DNA of 64,000 nt from assembly GCF_009725165.1 (NCBI RefSeq), contig NZ_WNZW01000010.1, forward strand, positions 96,026-160,025, in the 5' to 3' direction. Source of the stretch: Paenibacillus woosongensis. Lineage in GTDB: Bacteria > Bacillota > Bacilli > Paenibacillales > Paenibacillaceae. Numbering within the stretch: position 1 is the first letter of the stretch; the number at the start of each line of letters is the position of its first letter. The notes below the pieces were generated by a model, which had not been told where the DNA came from, searched no databases, and worked only from the letters and a program-made list of their open reading frames with translations. Of the stretch, positions 1-8,309 are shown piece by piece. Made by a program: the position numbers and the translations under genes.

Positions 1-1056
1 GGTGCCGCAGCCAAGTCCGATAGCCATAATAAACAGCGGGGCCAAAGCCGGGGAACCGAGCCATACTCCGCCGAAGCCGAGCAGGAACAGCGCGGAAGAG
101 CCGGCGGCTAGTCCTTTCTGGCTTTGCGTTCTTGAAGCGATGAGCGGCATCAGGAATGAGCCAGCCATACTGGCGATTTGCATCAGAGAGAGCATCCAGC
201 CGGCTGTTCCGGGAGCCATCCCCTGCTCCTGGAGAATTTCCGGCAGCCATGAAATGCCTATGTAGAACATGATCGATTGAAAGCCCATAAAGATCGTTAC
301 TTGCCAGGCAATGGCCGATTTCCAGACGGCTCCCGTCTTGCGGTAGGAGCTCGCGCCTTTCGCTCTGCTCTTATCGCCGCTGCGGCGCAGCTGCGGAATC
401 CAGGCCAATGCCGTCGCGGCCGACAGGATCACCCAGTAGACGAGAGCGCCTCTCCATCCGGCGTTCCGCGAGAGCGGGATGCTGATTCCTGAGGCGATGG
501 CCGCCCAGCCATTCATGGATGAGGTGTACAGGCTGGTCATCAGGCCGATGCGATGGGGGAAATCGCGTTTGATCAAGCCGGGCAGCAGCACGTTGCAGAC
601 GGCAATCGCGCTGCCGATCAGTGCGGTGCCGAGAAACAGAGCCGGATTATTCGGCATGGAGCGCAGCAGGATTCCCGCGGTCATGATAATCATGCAGAAG
701 AACATGGTGCGTTCCATACCGAACCGCCAGCCCAGCTTAGGAGCAGCAAGGGCGAAAATAGAAAAGGCGATCAGCGGCAGCGTGGTCAGCATTCCTGCTG
801 CGGTATGACTCAGTCCCGTACCGCTCTGGATCTCGCCAATCAGCGAGCCCACACCGGTCAGAGGCGAACGCAGCGTCGCTGCCGTAAGCAGGATGGCTGC
901 AATCAGCAGGGCCGCTGCACCAATCCGTCGTTCGGCCGGACGGTTGCCGGATTTGGGGGTTGCACCAGAGTTATAACTGGAGTCCGGGTCGGAGGAAGAG
1001 TGTGTGTCAGCTTCACTTGCTGATAATACAGGTGCGTCGTTTTTTGTTTTTGTCAT
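1..1056 (-). CDS. MFS transporter, CynX/NimT-like (partial, runs off left edge)
   Basis: The reading frame is open from the ATG at 1056 down to base 1 with no stop, giving at least 352 residues, so the C-terminus lies outside the window. After a polar Ser/Asp-rich N-terminus of about 40 residues come repeated hydrophobic helices with short charged loops, including a LPLIAFSIFALAAP stretch and a GLGCG glycine motif near the edge, as in the cyanate/nitroimidazole MFS branch. A good ribosome binding site (AGGAGGAG) sits about 10 bases upstream of the ATG. It is a cytoplasmic-membrane carrier; the substrate cannot be told. It faces away from the rest of the window and seems monocistronic on this side. 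Confidence 0.8.
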   Translation of the reverse strand, partial: MTKTKNDAPVLSASEADTHSSSDPDSSYNSGATPKSGNRPAERRIGAAALLIAAILLTAATLRSPLTGVGSLIGEIQSGTGLSHTAAGMLTTLPLIAFSIFALAAPKLGWRFGMERTMFFCMIIMTAGILLRSMPNNPALFLGTALIGSAIAVCNVLLPGLIKRDFPHRIGLMTSLYTSSMNGWAAIASGISIPLSRNAGWRGALVYWVILSAATALAWIPQLRRSGDKSRAKGASSYRKTGAVWKSAIAWQVTIFMGFQSIMFYIGISWLPEILQEQGMAPGTAGWMLSLMQIASMAGSFLMPLIASRTQSQKGLAAGSSALFLLGFGGVWLGSPALAPLFIMAIGLGCGT

Positions 1057-1198
1057 AGCTGTAGTACTCCTCCTGATCAATGTTGCCGTGCTTATTAAAA
1101 TTGGCTTAACCTTAACATATGAAAACTTTTACAAGCAATAGTCAAGTTAGGGAAAAAGCCTAATATATTTCCTCGTGGTAAAGTGAATCCCTTTGCGT

Positions 1199-2668
1199 TT
1201 AAAAGCTTGGCCCGTTTACGCCATCCTCCAGCAGGAGCTTTGGAGCCGTGCCGTGCGAGCCCGGCGTTGAGGGTGCCGGAGTGTTTCCCGTGTTTTCAGG
1301 TGCAATGGCGATGACGGTAGGCTGAGGCGGATAGGTATCCCGGGATAACTTGACTTTGCTTACGGGTTTGCCGGATATTTTTTTGATCCGGTAGGATTCG
1401 ACAATATAGCCAGGTTTGCCTTCGATAATCTTTTCTTCAGTTCCGGGAGCAAGGGAGGGATTGGCAACGTATTTCGTAGGGGCGGGAATCGTCCGGGTAG
1501 TGAGGGATTCGACATCATAAGTGATGTCGCCCGGCGCATCGCCGAACAGCTTAACGGTCAACTGGTCGTCTTTCACCCGGGAATGAATGAGGAGGTGGCG
1601 CCCGGTCGTATTTTTGAAGCGGAAATTGATATATCCCCTCGCAAACGTGGCATCCAGACCTTTAGCAACGTAACTGACGGGCAGCGTGTGATTGCGTCTC
1701 TCTACGATATCCAATCCGGCCAGAATAACGGCATTGTAGAGTGTGCTGGACACTTGGCAAATGCCTCCTCCGACACCAGGAACGAGCCTGCCGCCAAAAA
1801 TGACCGGGGCCTCCCGGAAGCCGTACTTGTCCTCCGCAGTCTTAATGACCTGCTCGTAATTAAAGGTTTCCCCCGGAGCCAATACCATTCCATCGATTGT
1901 GCGTGCTGCTGCTTCAATATTATGCCGCCGACCTTCCCCGCTTCCGTGCAGACCGGTCGTGAACTCGGTGATCTTCCGCTCGATGCCCTGCTGGTGCAGG
2001 CTCTCCAGGGTCACCTTGGGCCGGAGGGTGTAGAGCGGTACTTCAAGAACAGGCAGCCCCTGCTTGGCCTGGCGGGTTCTCTCATCGGGTATGCTCTCTT
2101 GGTGCAGAGCCTTCAGACTGCGCTGCTGAATCATGGCTCCAAAAGTAATCCAATCGATCCGGCTGACGGAGCGCTCTGGCAGATAAGTGATTTTGTCGGC
2201 TTGGGAAATGAGGCGCACGGCATCGGTAGGGCTGCCGAAACGGCTCTGCTCCCACTGTGGCGTAAACAGCCTGCGCAGTTTTTTTTCGTCCAAATTTACA
2301 TGCAGTTCCCAGGGCTTGGGGAAATGCCACCTGGCCTTCGCCCGTTCCCATAGAGAACCTTCAAACAATCGGTCAAGCTCGTTGTAGAAATGGGAGGCGT
2401 CATATTGCACGCCAAGCTCTTTCCATGTTGAATTGACTTTGGTTTGCTGTACCGTAACGACAACCTTCTCTTGCTCCATTTTCAGGATCATTTCCTCTAC
2501 CAAAGCCACGGCTTTGTCCCGTTTCAAACTGCCGATATCCAATCCATTTATCGAGACGCCGGGCGGCACGGTATCCCGGCTGGCATATACAAATATAGCT
2601 CCAAAGACAACAGACCACAGAAGCAGAACGCAAGAAAACAAAATAGTTACAAGGTGCAATCTCTTCAT
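1199..2668 (-). CDS. VanW family protein, membrane-anchored
   Basis: The protein has 489 residues from an ATG with AAGGAG six bases upstream. The frame stays open for 30 more codons upstream, but that extension lacks a ribosome site. Residues 5-27 form one hydrophobic anchor. The middle part resembles the peptidoglycan-binding-4 repeats that precede VanW domains, and residues about 255-385 carry the VanW core, with LAPGETFNY, the glycine-rich VGGGICQVSSTLYNA motif and RRNHTLPVSYV. VanW proteins occur in many Gram-positives, but their biochemical role is not established; an extracytoplasmic cell-wall role is likely from the anchor. The tail is Pro/Thr/Gly-rich. It is divergent from ftsE, whose neighbours are also cell-wall proteins. 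Confidence 0.85.
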   Translation of the reverse strand: MKRLHLVTILFSCVLLLWSVVFGAIFVYASRDTVPPGVSINGLDIGSLKRDKAVALVEEMILKMEQEKVVVTVQQTKVNSTWKELGVQYDASHFYNELDRLFEGSLWERAKARWHFPKPWELHVNLDEKKLRRLFTPQWEQSRFGSPTDAVRLISQADKITYLPERSVSRIDWITFGAMIQQRSLKALHQESIPDERTRQAKQGLPVLEVPLYTLRPKVTLESLHQQGIERKITEFTTGLHGSGEGRRHNIEAAARTIDGMVLAPGETFNYEQVIKTAEDKYGFREAPVIFGGRLVPGVGGGICQVSSTLYNAVILAGLDIVERRNHTLPVSYVAKGLDATFARGYINFRFKNTTGRHLLIHSRVKDDQLTVKLFGDAPGDITYDVESLTTRTIPAPTKYVANPSLAPGTEEKIIEGKPGYIVESYRIKKISGKPVSKVKLSRDTYPPQPTVIAIAPENTGNTPAPSTPGSHGTAPKLLLEDGVNGPSF

Positions 2669-2761
2669 GCGCATCTCCTTTCCAATTCGAGAACATGGCA
2701 GCGTACAAACATATATATGATGAAATTCTGGAAACTTTCGGCCGTTCAGGGTACTCAAAAG

Positions 2762-2777
2762 GTAACATATTTGTTAC
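2762..2777. promoter_or_regulatory. Perfect inverted repeat between vanW-like gene and ftsE
   Basis: GTAACA-TATT-TGTTAC is a perfect 6-bp inverted repeat in the 222-bp divergent intergenic region. It is the size of a small operator or a half of a divergent promoter region. No regulator is identified, and it may be chance. Confidence 0.3.
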
Positions 2778-2890
2778 AATAAAAAACGGGCTGATGAAAT
2801 AACTCAGCTTTTAAAGGAATTGGCTGGAAAGTGTCGAAATGAAATACAGCAGCCTACAGACTAAGGAATCAAGGTTTAGGACGTGATGAA

Positions 2891-3577
2891 TTGATAGAAA
2901 TGCAGGATGTTTATAAGACCTATCCGAATGGAACTCACGCCCTTCGCGGCGTCTCGGTTCAGATAGACCGCAATGAATTCGTATATGTCGTCGGTCCCTC
3001 TGGTGCGGGGAAATCGACTTTCATGAAGCTCATATATCGCGAGGAAGTACCCACGAAAGGACAAATTTCCGTCAACGGCTTCAATATCGGCAGGCTGAAA
3101 CAGCGGAAAATCCCTTATGTCCGCCGCAATATCGGCGTGATCTTCCAGGATTTCCGGCTGCTGCCCAAGCTGACCGCTTACGAGAACGTAGCCTTTGCGC
3201 TGGAAGTCATCGAAGCGCCGAAGAAAGTCATCAAGAAGCGTGTGATGGAAGTGCTTGATCTCGTCGGACTCAAGAACAAGGCAAACCGCGATCCGTCCCA
3301 GTTGTCGGGGGGAGAGCAGCAGCGTGTGGCCATCGCCAGGGCGATCGTCAACAATCCGTCCGTAATTATTGCGGACGAGCCTACCGGAAATCTAGACCCG
3401 GAGACTTCATGGGGGATTATGCAGCTGCTCGATGAGATCAATTTCAGGGGTACGACGATTGTGATGGCTACCCATAACAAAGAGATCGTGAACAGCATGC
3501 GGAAGCGGGTTATCGCTATCGAGCACGGGCAAATTGTTCGGGACGAACAGAGAGGGGAATATGGTTATGAGTTTTAA
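2891..3577 (+). CDS. ftsE: Cell division ATP-binding protein FtsE
   Basis: This 228-residue ABC ATPase starts at TTG. It has Walker A (GPSGAGKST, residues about 36-44), the ABC signature [14 protein letters not shown] and Walker B with [13 protein letters not shown], and is full length for FtsE. FtsE and FtsX form a membrane complex that couples ATP hydrolysis to activation of peptidoglycan hydrolases on the outside of the cell. The ftsX gene overlaps the 3' end, and a LytM-type hydrolase follows, so the local operon holds both the switch and its probable effector. Confidence 0.96.
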   Translation: MIEMQDVYKTYPNGTHALRGVSVQIDRNEFVYVVGPSGAGKSTFMKLIYREEVPTKGQISVNGFNIGRLKQRKIPYVRRNIGVIFQDFRLLPKLTAYENVAFALEVIEAPKKVIKKRVMEVLDLVGLKNKANRDPSQLSGGEQQRVAIARAIVNNPSVIIADEPTGNLDPETSWGIMQLLDEINFRGTTIVMATHNKEIVNSMRKRVIAIEHGQIVRDEQRGEYGYEF

Positions 3578-4481
3578 CACCCTCCTTCGTCACTTTCGGG
3601 AAGGTTCGAAAAATGTTTTCCGCAACGGCTGGATGTCGGTAGCTTCCGTTACGTCCATCGTTGTGTCGTTATTTATTTTAGGTGTATTCATTTTATTAGT
3701 GCTTAACGTTAATGCGTTCGCGGATGATGCGGACAGCATGGTGCAAATCAAGACGTACCTGAATTCCAACGTCGATGACAGCATGCGGCAGAAGCTGCAT
3801 AACGATATCGCGGCGATGGAGGAAGTGAGTAAGGTAACCTTCATATCCAAGGCGGAGGGGCTTAAGGACTTCCGTGAACAGCTCGGGGAAGAGGGCAAGG
3901 ACCTGCTCGAGGGATATGACGAAAATACGAATCCAATTCCGGATACGCTGCAGGTGGAGGTCGTTGAACCGACGACGGTTCCGTTCGTCGCTTCCAAGAT
4001 CGAGCAGCTCAACACGAAATATCCGGATGAACCGATATATAAAGTAAGATACGGGCAAGGAACGACGGAGAAGCTGTTCAAGATAACCCGCGCCGTTCGC
4101 AATATCGGCTTTGCCTTTGTTGCAGGCCTCGGCCTGATGGCCATGTTCCTGATTTCCAATACGATTCGCGTAACGATATTGGCCCGTCGCCGGGAAATCG
4201 GCATCATGAAGCTGGTGGGTGCGACGAATATGTTTATTCGTTGGCCGTTCTTTGTGGAGGGTGCGCTGATCGGACTGATTGGCTCGGTAATTACCGTCGG
4301 CGTTCTATTTTTCGGATACAACCAGCTGGCCATTTCGGTTAAAGAGGACATCACATTGGCTTTCCATCTCGTTTCGCTGGATGAGGTCGGATTCCAGATC
4401 GGGGTATTGTTGATCGGGCTGGGTCTGCTCATCGGAATATGGGGAAGCACAGTTTCTATACGCAGATTTCTTAAAGTGTAA
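3567..4481 (+). CDS. ftsX: Cell division protein FtsX (permease-like)
   Basis: The chosen ATG gives 304 residues beginning [13 protein letters not shown], nine bases after AGGGG; an ATG two codons upstream would sit only three bases from it. It overlaps ftsE by 11 bases. The layout is FtsX-typical: a cytoplasmic N-terminus, a first membrane helix (about 22-45), a large extracellular loop (about 50-160), and three more helices in the C-terminal half with the conserved RRREIGIMKLVGATN stretch. The extracellular loop of FtsX is the part known to contact hydrolases in other bacteria. It probably works with FtsE and the LytM protein encoded next. Confidence 0.96.
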   Translation: MSFNTLLRHFREGSKNVFRNGWMSVASVTSIVVSLFILGVFILLVLNVNAFADDADSMVQIKTYLNSNVDDSMRQKLHNDIAAMEEVSKVTFISKAEGLKDFREQLGEEGKDLLEGYDENTNPIPDTLQVEVVEPTTVPFVASKIEQLNTKYPDEPIYKVRYGQGTTEKLFKITRAVRNIGFAFVAGLGLMAMFLISNTIRVTILARRREIGIMKLVGATNMFIRWPFFVEGALIGLIGSVITVGVLFFGYNQLAISVKEDITLAFHLVSLDEVGFQIGVLLIGLGLLIGIWGSTVSIRRFLKV

Positions 4482-4611
4482 TTGAATTGATAGAAAAGCA
4501 GCGTTAAGAAGAATTGGACGACTACATCCGGGAATGGCAAGGGATCGGTGCTTTTCTTAAGCCAGAAATGATGAATGCAAGAACAAAATGAAGAAGGATG
4601 GGGAAGCGAAG

Positions 4612-5832
4612 TTGAAAAAGTGGATTTCCGTTGTAGTCGTTGTCGCTTTAGCCGTTATTATCTTCCAGCCTGACAATGGGTATGCTAAGAGCAAAACAAT
4701 AAACCAAATCGATAAAGAGCTGAAGCAGTTGCAGGAGCAGGCGAAGAAGGCCAAGCAGCAGCAGGAAAAGGCCGCCCAGCAGAAGCAGGAAGCTCAGCAT
4801 TACGTTAACAAGAACAAGAATTATCTCAATGAAGTTCTTAGACAGATGGATGTCGTGAGCGCGGAGCTGGCCAAAATCTCCTTGCAGATTCATGATACGG
4901 AAGAGAATCTCAGAGAGACAGCGGTCAAGCTGAGCGAGACGGAGACGCGGATTGAGGAGCGTTCTGGTCTGCTGGATTCCCGCGTACGTTTGATGTATAC
5001 CGACGGGGCGGTATCGTATCTCGATGTGCTGCTGTCATCAACCAGCTTCACGGATTTCCTGGAGCGGGCCGACTCGCTGCAGGCGATCGCGAATCAGGAC
5101 CAGCTCTTGCTTAAGGAGCATAAGCAGGACAAGCTGCTGATTGAAGAGCAGAAGGCTCAACTGGAGCAGGATTATGCGAAGGTCAAGCAGTTGTACGCGG
5201 ATGCGGAAGCCCGCAGAAGCGAGCTGCAGCAGAAGGAAATCGAGAAGCAGCAGCTGATTGCGAAGTATCATGCCGAGATCGAGGAATCGGATGATATCAG
5301 CGAGGAGCAGGAGAAGCTTCTCGTAGAACTGGCCACGAAGCGCGCGGCTCTGGAGAAGGAGAAGAACAAGCTCAAGGCTGCGCAAGTGTATACTTATAAG
5401 AAGAGCTCCTCTTCCGGCTCCGGCGGATTTAAAGGAAACGGCGGCTCGATGGCGCTGCCGGTCAGCGGTGCGCGCTTGTCCTCCAACTATGGCACCCGGG
5501 TTCACCCCATCTCAGGACAGGTGAAGAAGCATACGGGAGTGGATCTTGCGGCTCCGCAAGGAACGGATATCCGGGCGGCTGAAGGCGGCGTGGTTATCGT
5601 TGCCGAGTGGTGGAGCGGCTATGGCAACACGGTGATCATTGATCACGGGGACAACGTCTGGACGCTGTACGGACATATCCGCAACGGCGGCATCAAGGTC
5701 GAGAAGGGCGATAAGGTCAAGCGCGGACAGAAGATTGCCGAGGTGGGCAGCACAGGAAACTCCACAGGACCGCATCTGCACTTTGAAGTGCGGATCAACG
5801 GGAGCCCTGTAGACCCATCCCCGTATTTGTAG
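4612..5832 (+). CDS. Coiled-coil LytM/M23 peptidoglycan endopeptidase (EnvC/CwlO-like partner of FtsEX)
   Basis: From the TTG preceded by AAGGATGGGGA the protein has 406 residues; an in-frame ATG at 4588 lacks a ribosome site. It has a short signal peptide (cleavage near NGYA-KSK), a long Gln/Lys/Glu-rich coiled coil (about 25-260), a Ser/Gly linker and a C-terminal LytM domain. The LytM metal and active-site residues are present: His and Asp in HTGVDL, the His of YGHI and the HLH of PHLHFEV. The known E. coli EnvC has lost such ligands, so this one may be an active enzyme rather than only an activator. A strong terminator follows. Confidence 0.9.
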   Translation: MKKWISVVVVVALAVIIFQPDNGYAKSKTINQIDKELKQLQEQAKKAKQQQEKAAQQKQEAQHYVNKNKNYLNEVLRQMDVVSAELAKISLQIHDTEENLRETAVKLSETETRIEERSGLLDSRVRLMYTDGAVSYLDVLLSSTSFTDFLERADSLQAIANQDQLLLKEHKQDKLLIEEQKAQLEQDYAKVKQLYADAEARRSELQQKEIEKQQLIAKYHAEIEESDDISEEQEKLLVELATKRAALEKEKNKLKAAQVYTYKKSSSSGSGGFKGNGGSMALPVSGARLSSNYGTRVHPISGQVKKHTGVDLAAPQGTDIRAAEGGVVIVAEWWSGYGNTVIIDHGDNVWTLYGHIRNGGIKVEKGDKVKRGQKIAEVGSTGNSTGPHLHFEVRINGSPVDPSPYL

Positions 5833-5886
5833 CGGAATCGTTGGACATTTGTATCCAGCACTTATAAAATAGTATTATGCGTTTAT

Positions 5887-5925
5887 AAACGGATACCGTC
5901 TATTCAGGACGAATATCCGTTTTTC
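5887..5925 (+). terminator. Rho-independent terminator after ftsE-ftsX-LytM operon
   Basis: AAACGGATA pairs with TATCCGTTT around an inner GTC/GAC pair, followed by a T run. It closes the ftsEX operon and separates it from ctpB. Confidence 0.85.
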
Positions 5926-6032
5926 CTTCTTTACTCGTTGTATATATTCCGTACAAGCTAAACATATACTATGATGGTTATTACAGGTGGGCTTCGGGTC
6001 GGCCGGATTAAACAGAGGCGGTGATTTTACTG

Positions 6033-7496
6033 ATGTTCAAAGGACGCACAGTTACTTTACTCGTATTGGTCGCTATGGTGGTTAGTAGTCTTCTCACCGT
6101 GACTTTGACGGGCCAATGGAGCTTGGCTGGCTCGGGACAGCTGTCCAGTGGCTTGTTTGCGGATATCGGCGGACAGCCGAAGAGCGATATTAAGAAAATC
6201 GAGACGGCGCTTGATCTGGTAACTAAGAACTATGTGGAAAAAGTGGATCGCAGCAAGCTCGTGGATGGCGCCATCAATGGCATGATGAATGCGCTGGATG
6301 ATCCCTTCTCTTCATATATGGCCGGGGCAACGGCTCAGCAATTTTCCGAACAAATCGAAGGATCCTTTACGGGAATCGGCGCGGAGGTATCGAGTGAGAA
6401 CGGCAATGTCGTCGTCGTGTCGCCCATCAAGGGTTCTCCGGCGGAGAAGGCCGGCATCAAGCCAAAGGACATTTTGTTGTCGGTGAACGGCGAATCGTTT
6501 GAAGGTCTTACCCTGAATGAGGCCGTAGCCAAAATCCGCGGCCCTAAAGGAACGGAAGCCAAAATCAAAGTGAAGCGTGCCGGAGTAGCGGAAGCTCTGG
6601 AATTTACGATTGTACGCGCCGATATCGCTCTGGAAACGGTGTATGCCCGGATGGAGAAGGATCATGTCGGGGTTATTGAAATTACGGAGTTCTCAATGAA
6701 TACGGCGAACCGCTTCAAGAAAGAACTGGAGGCATTGGAGCAGCAGGGGATGAAAGGTCTGGTCATCGACGTGCGGAATAATCCGGGCGGTGTGCTGCCG
6801 ATCGTCATCGAAATGTCGGAGCTGTTTGTGCCAAAAGGCAAAGGAATCGTTCAGGTAGAAAATAAGAACGGGCGCCGTGACGCCACATTATCAGAAGGCT
6901 CAGGCAAACCTTATCCGATCGTCGTAGTAACGAATAAAGGCAGTGCCAGCGCTTCGGAGATTTTGGCGGGGGCGCTGCAGGAATCAGCGGGAGCGAAGCT
7001 GGTCGGGGAACCGACTTATGGCAAAGGTACTGTCCAGTCGAGCTACTCCCAGGAGATGGGCGACGGCAGCATGCTCAAAATCACAATTGCCAAGTGGCTG
7101 ACACCAAACGGAGAGTGGATTCACAAGAAAGGAATCCAGCCGGATATCAGCGTATCCCAGCCGGATTACTTCTCGGTAGCTCCGATTAACAAAGAGAAGA
7201 CTTTCAAATTCGATACGCTCGGCGAAGATGTGAAGAGCGCGCAAGTCATGCTCAAAGGTCTCGGGTACGATCCGGGCCGGGTAGATGGCTATTTTGACAA
7301 GAATACGGAGCGTGCGCTGAAGAAGTTCCAAAGCGACCAAGGAATACGCGCGGATGGCGAATTGGATGCCAAGACAGCTGAGAAGCTGGAGAGCAAGTTG
7401 ATTGAGCTGATCCGCGATCCGAAGAATGATGCACAATTGAACCGTGCCCTGGAGGAAATCCGGAAGGAAATAACCCAAGCGGCGTCGAAACCATAA
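6033..7496 (+). CDS. ctpB: S41 family C-terminal processing protease (CtpB-like) with peptidoglycan-binding domain
   Basis: This 487-residue protein is read from an ATG eight bases after GGTGA; a GTG four codons upstream is less well placed. It has an N-terminal membrane anchor or signal (residues 4-26), an S41 N-terminal helical part, a PDZ domain (about 90-175), and the S41 catalytic core with the Ser in NKGSASASEILAG and the Lys in GEPTYGKGTVQS. The C-terminus is a peptidoglycan-binding-1 domain (DVKSAQVMLKGLGYD...DGYFDKNTERALKKFQ). In B. subtilis CtpB lies between ftsEX and minJ and acts in sporulation signalling, and the same order is seen here. The symbol rests on family plus synteny. 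Confidence 0.9.
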   Translation: MFKGRTVTLLVLVAMVVSSLLTVTLTGQWSLAGSGQLSSGLFADIGGQPKSDIKKIETALDLVTKNYVEKVDRSKLVDGAINGMMNALDDPFSSYMAGATAQQFSEQIEGSFTGIGAEVSSENGNVVVVSPIKGSPAEKAGIKPKDILLSVNGESFEGLTLNEAVAKIRGPKGTEAKIKVKRAGVAEALEFTIVRADIALETVYARMEKDHVGVIEITEFSMNTANRFKKELEALEQQGMKGLVIDVRNNPGGVLPIVIEMSELFVPKGKGIVQVENKNGRRDATLSEGSGKPYPIVVVTNKGSASASEILAGALQESAGAKLVGEPTYGKGTVQSSYSQEMGDGSMLKITIAKWLTPNGEWIHKKGIQPDISVSQPDYFSVAPINKEKTFKFDTLGEDVKSAQVMLKGLGYDPGRVDGYFDKNTERALKKFQSDQGIRADGELDAKTAEKLESKLIELIRDPKNDAQLNRALEEIRKEITQAASKP

Positions 7497-7498
7497 GA

Positions 7499-7522
7499 GG
7501 GCTGATTTCAGCCTTCTTTTTT
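7499..7522 (+). terminator. Terminator after ctpB
   Basis: GGCTG-ATTT-CAGCC directly after the ctpB stop, followed by a T-rich run. Confidence 0.7.
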
Positions 7523-7529
7523 CTTAGGA

Positions 7530-7850
7530 TGGATTGTTGATGGGCCGTCAAGGTGATTGTCAGAGAACGTTAGGATGATTGCTGGAGACTGGCTCAATTA
7601 GCAGGGTGTTATGATGGGTCCTGAAGAGCAATAAATGGTAGGGACCTATGTTATTGCAGGAGCGTTAAAAGGTGGGGGCGGTATGATGGCTGCCACTGGA
7701 GCCGTTAGGACCTTGCTGATCAAAACTTTAGAATGACTGCTAGTGGAGTTAGGATACTTGATGGGGCAACTTTAGGGTGGTTGCCGGGGTAACTGTCAGG
7801 ACGGTTGCTGGAGTAACTGTTATAATGGTTAGCTGGAGTAACTGTTAGAA
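7530..7850. repeat. Degenerate tandem array, about 24-bp unit
   Basis: This non-coding stretch repeats variants of a unit close to GGATGGTTGCTGGAGTAACT with drifting spacing. The clearest adjacent copies are at 7790-7850 and more decayed ones lie upstream. No gene or usual regulatory site is seen. It is contiguous with two other repetitive structures downstream. Confidence 0.6.
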
Positions 7851-7851
7851 T

Positions 7852-8038
7852 TTAAGTGGATTTGTTGTATTTAAAAGCTGCACTTTAACGTTTAACGTAT
7901 AATTAGCTGGATTTCCTGTACTTAAAATGTGCCTTGCAGGACAGTAAAGTAACAAACAGTGGTTTAGATACAGAAAATACAGCTATTTTTATCAAATCGG
8001 CGCAAAATGATAAAATAGACACAAGTAATACAGTTAAA
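7852..8038. repeat. Palindromic four-unit intergenic element (family 2)
   Basis: Four related motifs of about 25 bp lie in the order plus, plus, minus, minus. The plus units start near 7852 and 7913, and the minus units end near 7985 and 8036. The inner pair share TAGCTG-ATTT-CTGTA and the outer pair TTAA-TG-ATT--TTGT, so the whole segment can fold as a nested inverted repeat. The architecture matches the elements at 18529 and 25589 although the sequence differs. Confidence 0.55.
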
Positions 8039-8070
8039 TCGCGAAGTAGAGCTGAGCTGAACTCAGCTGA

Positions 8071-8250
8071 GCAGATCTAAGTAGATCTAAGAAGATTTAA
8101 GTAGATCTAAGAAGATTAAAGTAGACCAAAGTAGACCAAAGTAGACCTAACAGACCTAACAGACCTAATAGACCTAAGTAGACCTAAGTAGACCTAAGTA
8201 GACCCGGGTAGTCATGAGCAGCCATGAGTAGTCATGAGTAATCTTGGAAA
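8071..8250. repeat. Decamer tandem array, about 19 units
   Basis: Successive 10-bp units drift from GTAGATCTAA through GTAGACCAAA and GTAGACCTAA (a few 9-mers) to GTAGTCATGA just upstream of the minJ-like gene. The unit length equals about one DNA helical turn. No start codon with a good ribosome site lies within the array. Confidence 0.75.
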
Positions 8251-8309
8251 GTTATGAATGATTGATACTGAATGTCCTTTTGTAAAACGGATGGGAGCGT
8301 GAATACCTT

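Noticed and set aside
1583..2353. 256-codon plus-strand frame inside the vanW-like gene
   Set aside because: Shadow frame; the minus strand encodes a recognisable VanW domain.
3590..4540. 316-codon open frame antisense to ftsX
   Set aside because: Shadow of ftsX; the plus-strand frame has all FtsX features.
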